Shown: positions 33,643 to 41,933, counted from the stretch's first letter. The stretch is 64,000 nucleotides of DNA from Solirubrum koreensis (GCF_039541855.1 NZ_BAABHA010000001.1:248001-312000); one strand, 5' to 3'. Made by a program: numbers and translations. The notes: generated by a model not told the origin, from the sequence alone.

Positions 33643-34467
33643 ATGCTCGTCTTCCCGAACGCCAAGCTCAACCTCGGTCTGCACATCACGGCCCGACGCC
33701 CCGATGGTTTCCACACCCTCGAAACCGCCATGGTGCCGCTGCCCTGGACCGATGCGCTGGAGATACTGCCTGCCGCCGAGGGCAAAACCGAACTCACGCT
33801 TACGGGCCGCCCCGTGCCCGGCGACCCAGCCTCCAACCTCTGCGTACGGGCCTACGAGCTGCTGCGGGCCGATTTTCCGCAGGTGCCGGCCGTGCGCATT
33901 AACTTGCACAAGGTGGTGCCCATTGGGGCGGGTTTGGGCGGCGGCTCGGCCGATGCCGCGTTTGCGCTCAAGGCCTTGAACATCGTGCTGAATCTGCGCC
34001 TGACCGAACAACAGCAGGAGGCCTACGCCCGCCGCCTGGGCTCCGACTGCGCCTTTTTCATCCGTAACCTGTCCGCCCTGGCCACCGGCCGTGGCGACGA
34101 GCTTACCCCACTGCCGCTGCCGCAGCTGGCCAGTACCGCCTGCAAAGTGGTGTACCCAAACCTGCACATCAGCACGGCCGAAGCCTACGCGGGCGTAACG
34201 CCGCGGGCGCCGCAGCACGATTTGCGCACGGCTCTAGCTGGCCCCATAGAAACCTGGCGCGAGACGGTGGTGAATGATTTCGAGGCGTCGTTGGCCCCGA
34301 AGTTTCCGGTGCTGGAGCAACTTAAGCAGCAGCTTTACGCGGCCGGAGCGGCATACGCGAGTTTGTCGGGCTCGGGCTCGGCGGTATTTGGGCTGTGGCC
34401 GGGGCTGGAAACACCACCAGCTGTGGAGTTTAATGCGAATTTTGAGGTATGGAACGGGCGGCTGTAA
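33643..34467 (+). CDS. ispE: 4-diphosphocytidyl-2-C-methyl-D-erythritol kinase
   Basis: 274 residues, GHMP kinase fold. N-terminal FPNAKLNLGLHI, ATP motif PIGAGLGGGSADAAFALKAL (93-112), and the C-terminal SLSGSGSAVFGL loop. It phosphorylates CDP-methylerythritol in the MEP route to isoprenoids. It is divergent from the pgl-like cassette. The start is the ATG at 33643; a TTCTTTG motif close upstream only partly matches the -7 consensus. No other MEP gene is in the window. Confidence 0.96.
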   Translation: MLVFPNAKLNLGLHITARRPDGFHTLETAMVPLPWTDALEILPAAEGKTELTLTGRPVPGDPASNLCVRAYELLRADFPQVPAVRINLHKVVPIGAGLGGGSADAAFALKALNIVLNLRLTEQQQEAYARRLGSDCAFFIRNLSALATGRGDELTPLPLPQLASTACKVVYPNLHISTAEAYAGVTPRAPQHDLRTALAGPIETWRETVVNDFEASLAPKFPVLEQLKQQLYAAGAAYASLSGSGSAVFGLWPGLETPPAVEFNANFEVWNGRL

Positions 34468-34776
34468 CGGCTTTGACCTCACCCCCGGCCCCCTCTCCAA
34501 AAGAGAGGGGGAGCCACGGCGGCGCGCTGCCGCGTGGTGTCATCACTCCAACCGCAGGTCGGCGTAGCTGAGTCGTGGCACCGTTGATTATCGTTGCTTA
34601 CGTTGAACCTGTGGAACCACGGCGGCGCGAACGGCGCGGAACCGGGCGGGGCCGGCAAGCTTAGCTTGCCGGCCCCGCGTCGTTGAACGAAATCGTTGCT
34701 GAAGTTGCTGATGGCTTTCCTGCCGTTGCGCCGGGTGGTCGGCTAAAACCGGAGCAGCCGTTCGCAGAGGAGAAAT
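34468..34776. other. Intergenic region with dispersed repeat and long palindrome
   Basis: 309 bases with no coding frame that I can support. It starts with a C-rich element around CCCTCTCC/GGAGAGGG (34483-34512), a type of sequence often dispersed between genes in Hymenobacter relatives. A 13-base unit CCACGGCGGCGCG occurs at about 34513 and 34618. A 14-bp perfect palindrome with loop TTA lies at 34647-34677 and may end ispE transcription, though no T run follows. Confidence 0.6.
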
Positions 34777-35670
34777 TTATGCTGCTACTGCTCTTCGCCG
34801 CCGTTGCACCCACTGGTCAATCAGCGGGTGAACCAGCACGCTAACCAGAATGAGCAACGTACCGGCGTAGAAACCCGGACTCATTTTTTCCTGCTGGCCA
34901 AAAATGACAACGGCCAGCGCAATGCCGTAAATCGGCTCCAGATTAACGGTCAGGTTCACGGCGAAGGCCGAAAGACGTTTCGTTAACTCCACCGACGTGG
35001 AGAAGGCATACACCGTGCACACGCCAGCCAGGATCAGCAACCACACCCAATCGAGCGGCTTGGGGTCGAGTTGGGGCAGTTCGCCGCCAAATGCAGGGCG
35101 GATGATCAGAAACAGCATGATGCTGAGGCAAGCGCCGGCCATTTCGTACAGCGTGAGGCGCAGGGGTGGGTGGTGCTGCACCTGCTTCACGTTCAGCACG
35201 CTGAACAAGGCGCTGATGCCGGCCGACAGTACAGCTACGGCCAAGCCGGTGAGCTGATCGAACTCGGCCTGCGACACCAGGTACAGGCCCAGCATGGCTA
35301 CCAAACCCAGCAGAATTTCATAAGGTTGGAAGCGTTTGCGCAGCAGCAACGGCTCCAGTAGCGAGGTCCAGAGCGCAAGCGTAGCCATGCCTGCCAAACA
35401 CACACTTACTGACGATAGTCGGGCCGCCAAAAAGAAGGTAATCCAGTGCGCGGCCACCAGCACCCCAATGCCCAGCAGGCGCAACGCCTGTCCCGGTGGA
35501 ATGCGCCAAGGTTGCTGCCGCGCCGAGAGCAACACCGCCAAACCCACCGCTGCAATGAGCGTGCGGAAGAACACCAACTCCACCGGCGGTAGTGTAATCA
35601 GCTTGCCCAATATGGCCGTGAAGCCCCACAGGAACACTATGAAATGGAGGCGCAGGTAATCCTTGAGCAT
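34777..35670 (-). CDS. EamA (DMT superfamily) transporter
   Basis: 297 residues from the ATG at 35670; the longer frame to 35766 overlaps the preceding permease gene. Ten hydrophobic helices arranged as two five-helix EamA repeats (first LHFIVFLWGFTAILGKLI, second LAVAVLSAGISALFSVLN). Members export amino acids, metabolites or drugs; the substrate cannot be read. The start is 46 bases after the stop of the LptF/G gene, so both are probably in one transcript. Confidence 0.9.
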   Translation of the reverse strand: MLKDYLRLHFIVFLWGFTAILGKLITLPPVELVFFRTLIAAVGLAVLLSARQQPWRIPPGQALRLLGIGVLVAAHWITFFLAARLSSVSVCLAGMATLALWTSLLEPLLLRKRFQPYEILLGLVAMLGLYLVSQAEFDQLTGLAVAVLSAGISALFSVLNVKQVQHHPPLRLTLYEMAGACLSIMLFLIIRPAFGGELPQLDPKPLDWVWLLILAGVCTVYAFSTSVELTKRLSAFAVNLTVNLEPIYGIALAVVIFGQQEKMSPGFYAGTLLILVSVLVHPLIDQWVQRRRRAVAA

Positions 35671-35716
35671 GGGAGAGAAATAGAAACGAAGGCGCAAAAT
35701 CCGTTTGCCGGACCGG

Positions 35717-36796
35717 TTAGCGCGGAATGTAGCGGTACAGCACCGCGCCGATGATGGTAAACACAATGCTGGGCACCCACGGCGCCAGCGCCGGCGACAT
35801 TTCGCCCACCAACGCCAGGTTGCGGCTCATGATGACGAAGATGATGAACACAAACGCCAGCACGAAGCCCAGCGCAATTTGGCCACCCACACCCGCCCGG
35901 GATTTTCGCGCGCTCATGATTACCCCGATAACCGTGAGGATAACGATGGCGAAGGGGTACGCCAGCCTTTCGTACTTCTCTACCAGGTAAATGTCGGTGT
36001 CGGAAGCGCCGCGGTCGATTTTCTCTTGGATGTAGCGGTTGAGCTCGGGCGTGGTCATGGTTTCGTTCAGCTTAAAAGTGCTGGCGAAATCCTTGGGGTA
36101 GAGGTTTAGGGTGGTGTCGCGGGCCGGCAGGGTAAGCAGCGTTTCCCGGTCGCCCTTAAAGGTGCGCACCAGCTGCGGCGTGAGGCGCCAGGCTTGCTTG
36201 GTAGAGTCCCAGGTCATGACTTCGGCCGTCATGCGGCGTTTGAGCACGGTGCCGTCGATGGTTTCCAGCGCGAACTTGTAGCCCATGTTGTTCACGTTGT
36301 CGTAGCTCTCGAGGTACGCGTAGCTCTTCGGCCCAATCTTGATGTGCACGTTGCGCCCCTGGAAGCGGTAGGGGTTCTTTACGTATTTCCGCTCGAAGTC
36401 CACGCGGGTTTTGTTGGCAATGGGAATAACCCAGCCGATCAGCCCGAAGATGGCCAGCCCGATAATGCCGCCACCCATTACGTAAGGCAACAGCAGCCGC
36501 TTAAAACTCACGCCGCTGGCCAGAATGGCCACAATTTCGGTGCGCGCCGCCAGCCGCGAGGTTACCAGCACCGTGGCAATGAACACGGTTATGGGGGAGA
36601 GCAGGTTAGCGTAGTAGGGGAAGAGGTTGACGTAGTATTCGAGAATGATCTTGCCCGCCGACAAGTCGTGCTTGATGAAGTCGTCGTTCTTCTCCGTGAA
36701 GTCAATCACGCAGATAACGAGCACCAGCACCACCACCACGAAGAAAAACGTGGTCAGCAGTTTACCCAGAATGTATTTGTCGAGGATGCGGAGCAT
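35717..36796 (-). CDS. LptF/LptG-family permease (YjgP/YjgQ)
   Basis: 359 residues. Three membrane helices in the N-terminal 115 residues (ILGKLLTTFFFVVVVLVLVI), an extracytoplasmic beta-jellyroll-like domain (about 125-265), and three helices at the C-terminus. This is the permease layout of the LPS export ABC system, which extracts LPS from the inner membrane. Conserved-looking points are LPYYANLLSPITVFIATVL-like helices 2-3 and the C-terminal ERLAYPFAIVILTVIGV. Whether it is F or G cannot be settled. Downstream of tgt, after a gap with GTTGTCAG repeats. Confidence 0.92.
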   Translation of the reverse strand: MLRILDKYILGKLLTTFFFVVVVLVLVICVIDFTEKNDDFIKHDLSAGKIILEYYVNLFPYYANLLSPITVFIATVLVTSRLAARTEIVAILASGVSFKRLLLPYVMGGGIIGLAIFGLIGWVIPIANKTRVDFERKYVKNPYRFQGRNVHIKIGPKSYAYLESYDNVNNMGYKFALETIDGTVLKRRMTAEVMTWDSTKQAWRLTPQLVRTFKGDRETLLTLPARDTTLNLYPKDFASTFKLNETMTTPELNRYIQEKIDRGASDTDIYLVEKYERLAYPFAIVILTVIGVIMSARKSRAGVGGQIALGFVLAFVFIIFVIMSRNLALVGEMSPALAPWVPSIVFTIIGAVLYRYIPR

Positions 36797-36879
36797 TTAC
36801 GAGTTGTCAGGTAACAGTTGTTAGTTGTCAGTAATGCTTGCCAGAACGAACTGACAACTCAAAACTGACAACGGCCAAC
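36797..36879. repeat. GTTGTCAG repeat cluster between tgt and the LptF/G gene
   Basis: The 83-base gap holds two forward (36803-36810, 36824-36831) and two inverted (36851-36858, 36865-36872) copies of GTTGTCAG. The inner pair forms a hairpin with arms AGTTGTCAGT and ACTGACAACT. The same core occurs in the atpD-atpC palindrome. Probably a small dispersed intergenic element. Confidence 0.7.
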
Positions 36880-38010
36880 TTATAATCTCACCATCAGCTG
36901 CTTTACCATGCGCTCCTTCCACTCGCGGAAGGTACCGGCCAGGATTTGTTCCCGCGCCGAGCGCACCAGCCAGAGGTAAAACGTGAGGTTGTGCACCGAG
37001 GCCGCCATGCCGCCCAGGTACTCGCTGGCGTGGAACAAATGGCGCAGGTAGGACTTGGAATAGAACGTGCTGGCGTAGCCGCCCAGTTCGGCGTCAATGG
37101 GGGAGAAGTCCTGCTCCCACTTCTTGTTCTTGATGTTAATGATGCCCTGCGTGGTAAACAGCATGCCGTTGCGGGCGTTGCGGGTGGGCAGTACGCAATC
37201 GAACATGTCCACGCCCAGCGCAATGTTTTCCAGGATGTTGGCCGGCGTGCCCACACCCATCAGGTAGCGCGGCTTGTCGGCGGGCAGAATGTCGCAGCAC
37301 AGCTCCGTCATTTCATACATCAGGTCGGCCGGCTCGCCCACGCTCAGGCCGCCAATGGCGTTGCCGGCGCGGCCTTGCTCGGCTACAAACTGCGCCGATT
37401 TCTCGCGCAAGTCGCGGAACGTGGAGCCCTGCACAATGGGAAACAGCTGCTGCTCGTAGCCGTAGAGCGGCTCCGTCTCATCAATACGCTGGATGCAGCG
37501 CTTCAGCCAGCGGTGCGTCATGTCGAGGGAGCGGCGGGCGTAGTCGTACTCACAGGGCCAGGGCGTGCACTCGTCGAAGGCCATGATGATGTCGGCCCCG
37601 ATGACGCGCTGAATGTCCATCACGCCCTCGGGCGTGAACAGGTGCTGCGAGCCGTCGATGTGCGAGCGGAACTTCACGCCCTCTTCCTTGATCTTGCGCG
37701 TGTTGCTCAGCGAGTACACCTGGTAGCCGCCCGAGTCGGTGAGAATGGGGCCGTCCCAGCCATTGAACTTGTGCAGGCCACCGGCTTTTTGTAGCGTGTC
37801 GAGGCCGGGGCGCAGATACAAATGATAGGTGTTGCCGAGAATAATCTGGGCCTGAATATCCTGCTTCAGCTCGCGCTGGTGCACAGCTTTTACCGAGCCC
37901 ACCGTGCCCACGGGCATGAAAATGGGCGTTTGAATGGTACCGTGGTCGGTGGTGAGCACACCGGCGCGGGCTTTGGTTTGGGGGTCGTGAGCGACGAGGT
38001 CGAAAGTCAT
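36880..38010 (-). CDS. tgt: Queuine tRNA-ribosyltransferase (TGT), zinc cysteines absent
   Basis: 376 residues, normal length. Catalytic aspartates are present: D92 in ILTDSGGYQVYSL and the nucleophile D268 in GVDMFDCVLPTRNARNG. Substrate pocket: MAFDECTPWP, VQGSTFRDLR and GGLSVGE. The enzyme swaps guanine-34 in tRNA anticodons for a queuine precursor. The usual zinc site CxCxxC is missing: the aligned stretch PIDAELGGYASTFYSKSYL (304-322) has no cysteine, while the fourth ligand H340 (ASVHNL) remains. A -7 element lies about 113 bases upstream, giving a long palindrome-bearing leader. Confidence 0.95.
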   Translation of the reverse strand: MTFDLVAHDPQTKARAGVLTTDHGTIQTPIFMPVGTVGSVKAVHQRELKQDIQAQIILGNTYHLYLRPGLDTLQKAGGLHKFNGWDGPILTDSGGYQVYSLSNTRKIKEEGVKFRSHIDGSQHLFTPEGVMDIQRVIGADIIMAFDECTPWPCEYDYARRSLDMTHRWLKRCIQRIDETEPLYGYEQQLFPIVQGSTFRDLREKSAQFVAEQGRAGNAIGGLSVGEPADLMYEMTELCCDILPADKPRYLMGVGTPANILENIALGVDMFDCVLPTRNARNGMLFTTQGIINIKNKKWEQDFSPIDAELGGYASTFYSKSYLRHLFHASEYLGGMAASVHNLTFYLWLVRSAREQILAGTFREWKERMVKQLMVRL

Positions 38011-38130
38011 TTACAAGAAGCTGGAAGCGAGGAGCTAGAAGCCAGAAGGGGAGAGGCGTAGCGAACCAATCGATAGTTCACGCACTCCTGGCTCCTGACT
38101 TCTAGCTTCTAGCTCCTGCCCGCAAAGGTA
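38011..38130 (-). promoter_or_regulatory. tgt: tgt promoter and palindromic leader
   Basis: The -7 element TACCTTTG (minus) is at 38123-38130, an exact consensus. The roughly 105-base leader contains long imperfect inverted repeats built on GAGCTAGAAGC and CTTCTAGCTTCTAGCTCC (arms about 38017-38048 and 38082-38118), so it can fold into a long hairpin. The unit looks like a dispersed repeat. No preQ1 riboswitch pattern was recognised. Confidence 0.6.
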
Positions 38131-38197
38131 ACCCGTAGGCGCCGTACACGTTGCGTTTTACTTTATGCTTCAGACGCCGGGCTGCGTCCGGATTGGC

Positions 38198-38205
38198 TAC
38201 TTTTG
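38198..38205 (+). promoter_or_regulatory. -7 element of the glycosyltransferase-sigma factor pair
   Basis: TACTTTTG, an exact match, divergent from the tgt promoter 68 bases away. If used, transcription starts near 38212, which excludes the TTG at 38151 as translation start of the next gene. Confidence 0.6.
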
Positions 38206-38231
38206 CCCGCTTCTCATCCTCGCTCGTCGTT

Positions 38232-39368
38232 TTGCCAGTTCATTTTTCGCCCGTAGTCTGGTTGCTGCTTGCCACGGTTGTGGTGCAGCTCGCCTACATG
38301 GCCTATTATTTCTGGCCTTTCGCTGCTAAAAGAAGCCCCGACGCCGAGCCGGCCCCCACGCACGAGCAGCAGCATCCGGTTTCGGTAATTGTGGCCGCCC
38401 GCAACGCCCTGGAGCACCTGCGCCACCTCATGCCCATTCTGCTGACGCAGGAGTACGCCGAATTTGAAATCATCCTCGTCGACGACCGTTCTGACGACGA
38501 CACCGGCCTGTACGCCCAACAGCTCACGCAGTATTACCCCAACGTGCGCCTCGTTACCGTGGGCAGCACGCCCGAGGGCCTCGCCCCCAAAAAATACGCC
38601 CTTACCCTCGGCATTAAAGTAGCCCGCTACCCCTACCTGCTTTTTACCGATGCCGACTGCGTGCCCACCACCAACCAGTGGCTGCGCCACATGGCCCGCG
38701 GCTTCGGTTCCGGCGCCGACATCGTCCTCGGTTACGGTCCCTACGATGAGGCGCCGGGCCTCCTGAACAAGCTCGTGCGCTACGAAACCCTGCTCACCGG
38801 CCTGCAATACCTGAGCTTCGCCGAGCGCGGCAACCCTTACATGGGCGTCGGCCGCAACCTGGCCTATACCAAGGCTACCTTCCTTGCTACCAAAGGTTTT
38901 GCCTCACACATCCGCAGCCTCAGCGGCGACGACGACCTGCTGGTGCAGGACGCAGTGGCCCTGGGTAAGCGCGCCGCCGTGGTAACCCATCCTGCGGCCC
39001 AATCCGTAAGCGAAGCACCCGCCTCTTGGAGCCAGTGGTGGCGCCAAAAAAGACGGCATATGTCAGCCGGATCTAAATATCGCGCAACCGACAAGGCCCG
39101 AATTGGAACCTTTATGTTGGCTAATGGCCTTTTTTACCTGACCACCCTCGGGGCCCTCTTTTTTTCCCCGGTCGATTGGGTACCTTTGGCTATAGCCTGG
39201 TTCGTGCGAACCTCAGCCATATTAGCTACGTACGCGGGGGCCAGTCGTCGTTTGAATGACCGGCAGTCGGTAGCACTGCTGCCGGTGCTGGACGCGACGT
39301 ATTTCCTGGCTTATTTTCTCTTGACAGCCTCGCTAGTGCTTTACCGCAAACCCTCCCGATGGAAGTAA
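38232..39368 (+). CDS. Family 2 glycosyltransferase, membrane-anchored
   Basis: About 378 residues if the TTG at 38232 is the start. The frame is open from 38151, but the predicted transcription start lies after that. An N-terminal membrane helix (VVWLLLATVVVQLAYMAYYF) leads into a GT-A domain: PVSVIVAARNALEHLR, the acidic ILVDDRSDDDTG and the DxD-type FTDADCVPT. QxxRW-like QWWRQKRRHMS follows, then three C-terminal hydrophobic helices. It probably adds sugars to a polymer or lipid at the inner membrane. The last ten bases overlap the sigma factor gene, so the two are coupled. Start codon uncertain. Confidence 0.85.
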   Translation: MPVHFSPVVWLLLATVVVQLAYMAYYFWPFAAKRSPDAEPAPTHEQQHPVSVIVAARNALEHLRHLMPILLTQEYAEFEIILVDDRSDDDTGLYAQQLTQYYPNVRLVTVGSTPEGLAPKKYALTLGIKVARYPYLLFTDADCVPTTNQWLRHMARGFGSGADIVLGYGPYDEAPGLLNKLVRYETLLTGLQYLSFAERGNPYMGVGRNLAYTKATFLATKGFASHIRSLSGDDDLLVQDAVALGKRAAVVTHPAAQSVSEAPASWSQWWRQKRRHMSAGSKYRATDKARIGTFMLANGLFYLTTLGALFFSPVDWVPLAIAWFVRTSAILATYAGASRRLNDRQSVALLPVLDATYFLAYFLLTASLVLYRKPSRWK

Positions 39369-39982
39369 ACAACCCGGACCTCCAGAAGCAGTTCTCGGCC
39401 AAGGCCAAGCACGACTTCAAGCTCATCCGTTCTGCCGTAGAGCAGGGCGATGAGAAGGCGTATGCCGAACTCATGCAGATCTACAAGAAGCCCGTGTACC
39501 ACGTGGTGCTGAAGATGGTGCGCAATCCCGACGACGCCGAAGACCTCACCATTGAGGCTTTTGCCAAGGCGTTCCGCAACCTGCACAAATTCAACCCCGA
39601 GTACGCGTTCAGCACGTGGCTTTTCCGCATTGCCACCAACAACTGCATCGACTTTATTCGCAAGAATAAAATCAAGACGATGTCCATTGACTCGGCCATC
39701 AAGATTGACAACGGCGACGAAATCACCATCGATTTCCGCGACAACAACCTGAACCCGGCGGAGTCGGCCATCAAGAACCAGAAGATCGAAATCATGCAGC
39801 ATGTGGTGTCGCGGCTGCCCGATAAGTACCAGCGTTTGGTTACTCTGCGTTACTTCGATGAGCTGAGCTACGAAGAAATTGCCCAGGAGCTGAAAGCGCC
39901 CCTCGGCACCGTGAAGGCCCAGCTGCACCGCGCCCGCGAGTTGCTCTACGACATGGTAAAGAACAAGAAGGAAATTATATAG
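39359..39982 (+). CDS. RNA polymerase sigma factor, ECF/sigma-70 family
   Basis: 207 residues. Region 2 is at about 30-100 (YKKPVYHVVLKMVRNPDDAEDLTIEAF, then FSTWLFRIATNNCIDFIRKNK) and region 4 at about 150-200 (LPDKYQRLVTLRYFDELSYEEIA followed by GTVKAQLHRARELL, the helix-turn-helix). A longer than usual linker with IDNGDEITIDFRDNNLN joins them. It directs RNA polymerase to a set of promoters; the regulon is unknown. No anti-sigma gene follows; a terminator does. The ATG lies inside the end of the glycosyltransferase gene. Confidence 0.94.
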   Translation: MEVNNPDLQKQFSAKAKHDFKLIRSAVEQGDEKAYAELMQIYKKPVYHVVLKMVRNPDDAEDLTIEAFAKAFRNLHKFNPEYAFSTWLFRIATNNCIDFIRKNKIKTMSIDSAIKIDNGDEITIDFRDNNLNPAESAIKNQKIEIMQHVVSRLPDKYQRLVTLRYFDELSYEEIAQELKAPLGTVKAQLHRARELLYDMVKNKKEII

Positions 39983-40000
39983 CCTTCTGCTCGTTGCAAC

Positions 40001-40035
40001 CGAAGCCCCGCCCAACCAGCGGGGCTTCGTTGTTT
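40001..40035 (+). terminator. Intrinsic terminator of the sigma factor gene
   Basis: Perfect 11-bp stem CGAAGCCCCGC (40001-40011) with 40019-40029, followed by TTGTTT. Confidence 0.88.
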
Positions 40036-40117
40036 CTAGCTCACTGCAATTGCCCGGCTAAGCGTAGCGAAGTACCTACCACATAAGAACGACAATGGTA
40101 ATAACGGCTCGTTTAGA

Positions 40118-40150
40118 GGTGAGAAGGTCCTTTGCTGGGTTCTGGATGAC
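40118..40150. repeat. Single arm of the dispersed palindromic repeat
   Basis: GGTGAGAAGGTCC..TGG..TCTGGATGAC is a diverged copy of the right arm of the element at 24856-24943. It lies about 35 bases before the rsmG -7 element. Confidence 0.65.
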
Positions 40151-40184
40151 AGGCGGGCCAGCCATTCCGTTCTTGTCCTCGCCC

Positions 40185-40192
40185 TATCTTTG
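40185..40192 (+). promoter_or_regulatory. rsmG: -7 element of rsmG, almost leaderless
   Basis: TATCTTTG, an exact match, ends only seven bases before the rsmG ATG at 40200. A start about 7 bases downstream would give a leaderless or near-leaderless mRNA. Confidence 0.6.
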
Positions 40193-40199
40193 CCACACG

Positions 40200-40859
40200 A
40201 TGGAAATACTCTTCCGCTACTTCCCCGACCTCACGCCGCGCCAGCAGGAGCAGTTTCGCCAACTGGCTACCGAGTTCCGCGGCTGGAACGAACGCGTTAA
40301 CCTCATTGCCCGATCCGACGTCGATAACCTGGCCGAGCGTCACCTGCTGCACTCCCTGGGCATTGCCAAAGCCGTGCAGTTCGAGCCCGGAAGCTCGGTG
40401 CTCGATGTGGGCACCGGCGGCGGTTTGCCCGGCCTGCCGCTGGCCATCCTGTTCCCCGAAGTAGAGTTTCACCTCATCGACAGCATCGGCAAAAAGATCA
40501 AAGCGGTGCAGGACATGGCCCATACGCTACGGCTGCACAACGTAACCGCCGAGCAAGTTCGGGCCGAGCAAGTGCGCACCAAGTTCGACTACGTAGTGAG
40601 CCGGGCTGTAACGCGCCTAGCCAACTTTCACCCTTGGATTGCCCAGCGCTATACCGCTACGGCCACAGCCAGCCCCACACACGGCCTGTATTACCTAAAA
40701 GGCGGCGACCTGACCGAAGAGCTGGCCGAATCGGGTTTGGTGGCAACGGTAACCGAACTTGCCGACTTCTTTAAGGAAGAGTTTTTCGAAACCAAAAAAG
40801 TAGTGTTCGTGCCGGCTAACAATGCCTTGGCCCGCGGCAAACGAACGAACAACGTGTAA
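40200..40859 (+). CDS. rsmG: 16S rRNA (guanine-527 N7) methyltransferase
   Basis: 219 residues from the ATG at 40200; the longer frame to 40095 crosses the promoter and a repeat. N-terminal FRGWNERVNLIARSD and ERHLLHSLGIAK are typical of RsmG/GidB. The SAM motif is SVLDVGTGGGLPGLPLAI, followed by FHLIDSIGKKIKAVQD and the VVSRAVTRL region. It methylates G527 near the ribosomal A site; loss confers low-level streptomycin resistance in many bacteria. Single gene, ended by a 19-bp terminator. Confidence 0.96.
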   Translation: MEILFRYFPDLTPRQQEQFRQLATEFRGWNERVNLIARSDVDNLAERHLLHSLGIAKAVQFEPGSSVLDVGTGGGLPGLPLAILFPEVEFHLIDSIGKKIKAVQDMAHTLRLHNVTAEQVRAEQVRTKFDYVVSRAVTRLANFHPWIAQRYTATATASPTHGLYYLKGGDLTEELAESGLVATVTELADFFKEEFFETKKVVFVPANNALARGKRTNNV

Positions 40860-40889
40860 GCCTAAGCATGTAAGGTAGAAGCCAAGTAT

Positions 40890-40935
40890 AAAACGAAAGC
40901 CGCCCGCGTCATCCGCGGGCGGCTTTCGTTTTAGG
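40890..40935. terminator. Bidirectional terminator, rsmG and the YheT-like gene
   Basis: 19-bp perfect stem (40890-40908 with 40914-40932), loop TCATC, A run before and T run after, so it works from both convergent genes. Confidence 0.93.
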
Positions 40936-40952
40936 TATTGCCATAATCCGAA

Positions 40953-41933
40953 TTACGCTGGAACGGCAGCCGTCAGGAACTCCACGGCCCGCCGCTCGGA
41001 GTAATAGACGCCGTCGGGCGTTCCTTCGGCAAAGCCAACGTGCCCGCCTTCTTCGGGTGTTTCCAGGAAAACGTACGGGCTGCGCTTAGCCGCCTCGTGC
41101 GGGAAACAGGTAGGCGCTAGAAACGGGTCGTTCTGGGCATTGACCAGCAGGGTGGGAATACGAATGCCGTCGAGGTAACGGCCGGAGCTGCTGTGCTCGT
41201 AATACTCGTCAGCCGATTTGAAGCCGTGCATAGGCGCCGTAAAGCGGTTGTCGAACTGCGGAAAGTTGCTGAGTTCGTCCAGCCCTTCTAAGTCTAGCTG
41301 GCCCGGCAGCAGCTCGGCTTTCTGCCGAATTTTCAGCCGCAACGATTTCAGGAAGCGGTTCAGGTACACGCGGTTCTGAATACGCGAAATCTGCTCCGAT
41401 CCGGCTTTTAAATCGGTGGGCACCGAGAAAACGGCGGCGCGCTCCACCGCCGTTGGCACGCGGCTAGCGTCTTCGCCCAAGTACTTAAGCGTTACGTTGC
41501 CACCAGCCGAAAACCCTGTCAGGAACACGCGGCGGTAGCGCCCGGTAGCCACGGCCTGCTGCACCACAAAGTGCAGGTCGTCGGTGTCGCCGAGGTGGTA
41601 GGCGCGCAGCAGGCGGTTCGGTTCGCCGCTGCAGCTGCGGTAGTTCCAAGCCAATGAGTCGATACCAGCGCGGTTGAGGGCCCGAGCCATGCCGCGCACG
41701 TACGGCCGGCCGGCGTCGCCTTCGAGCCCGTGGGAAATAATAGCCAACGAATCGGTTACGTACTCGGTGCGTGCCCAGTCGAGGTCAAGGAAGTCACCGT
41801 CGGGCGTTTCCACACGCTGGCGTTGGTACTGCACTTCCGGCACCGCGCGCATCAAGCTCGGGACAATGGTCTGCAGGTGCCCGTTAAACAGGTAGAACGG
41901 CGGGCGGTAAGGCGAATCGGAAACGAGTGGCAT
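40953..41933 (-). CDS. YheT family alpha/beta hydrolase
   Basis: 326 residues. The opening PPFYLFNGHLQTIVPSL is the YheT/EMB8 family hallmark. The nucleophile elbow is GFSAGGN, the acid lies in NAQNDPFLAP and the histidine in EEGGHVGFAEG, completing the triad. Related enzymes are cytoplasmic esterases of unclear substrate. The ATG at 41933 directly precedes the conserved start. It is the last gene before the shared terminator. Confidence 0.92.
   Translation of the reverse strand: MPLVSDSPYRPPFYLFNGHLQTIVPSLMRAVPEVQYQRQRVETPDGDFLDLDWARTEYVTDSLAIISHGLEGDAGRPYVRGMARALNRAGIDSLAWNYRSCSGEPNRLLRAYHLGDTDDLHFVVQQAVATGRYRRVFLTGFSAGGNVTLKYLGEDASRVPTAVERAAVFSVPTDLKAGSEQISRIQNRVYLNRFLKSLRLKIRQKAELLPGQLDLEGLDELSNFPQFDNRFTAPMHGFKSADEYYEHSSSGRYLDGIRIPTLLVNAQNDPFLAPTCFPHEAAKRSPYVFLETPEEGGHVGFAEGTPDGVYYSERRAVEFLTAAVPA

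Noticed and set aside
38011..38120. preQ1 riboswitch in front of tgt
   Set aside because: The leader is explained by long inverted repeats; no short C-rich loop with an A-rich tail of preQ1-I type was seen.
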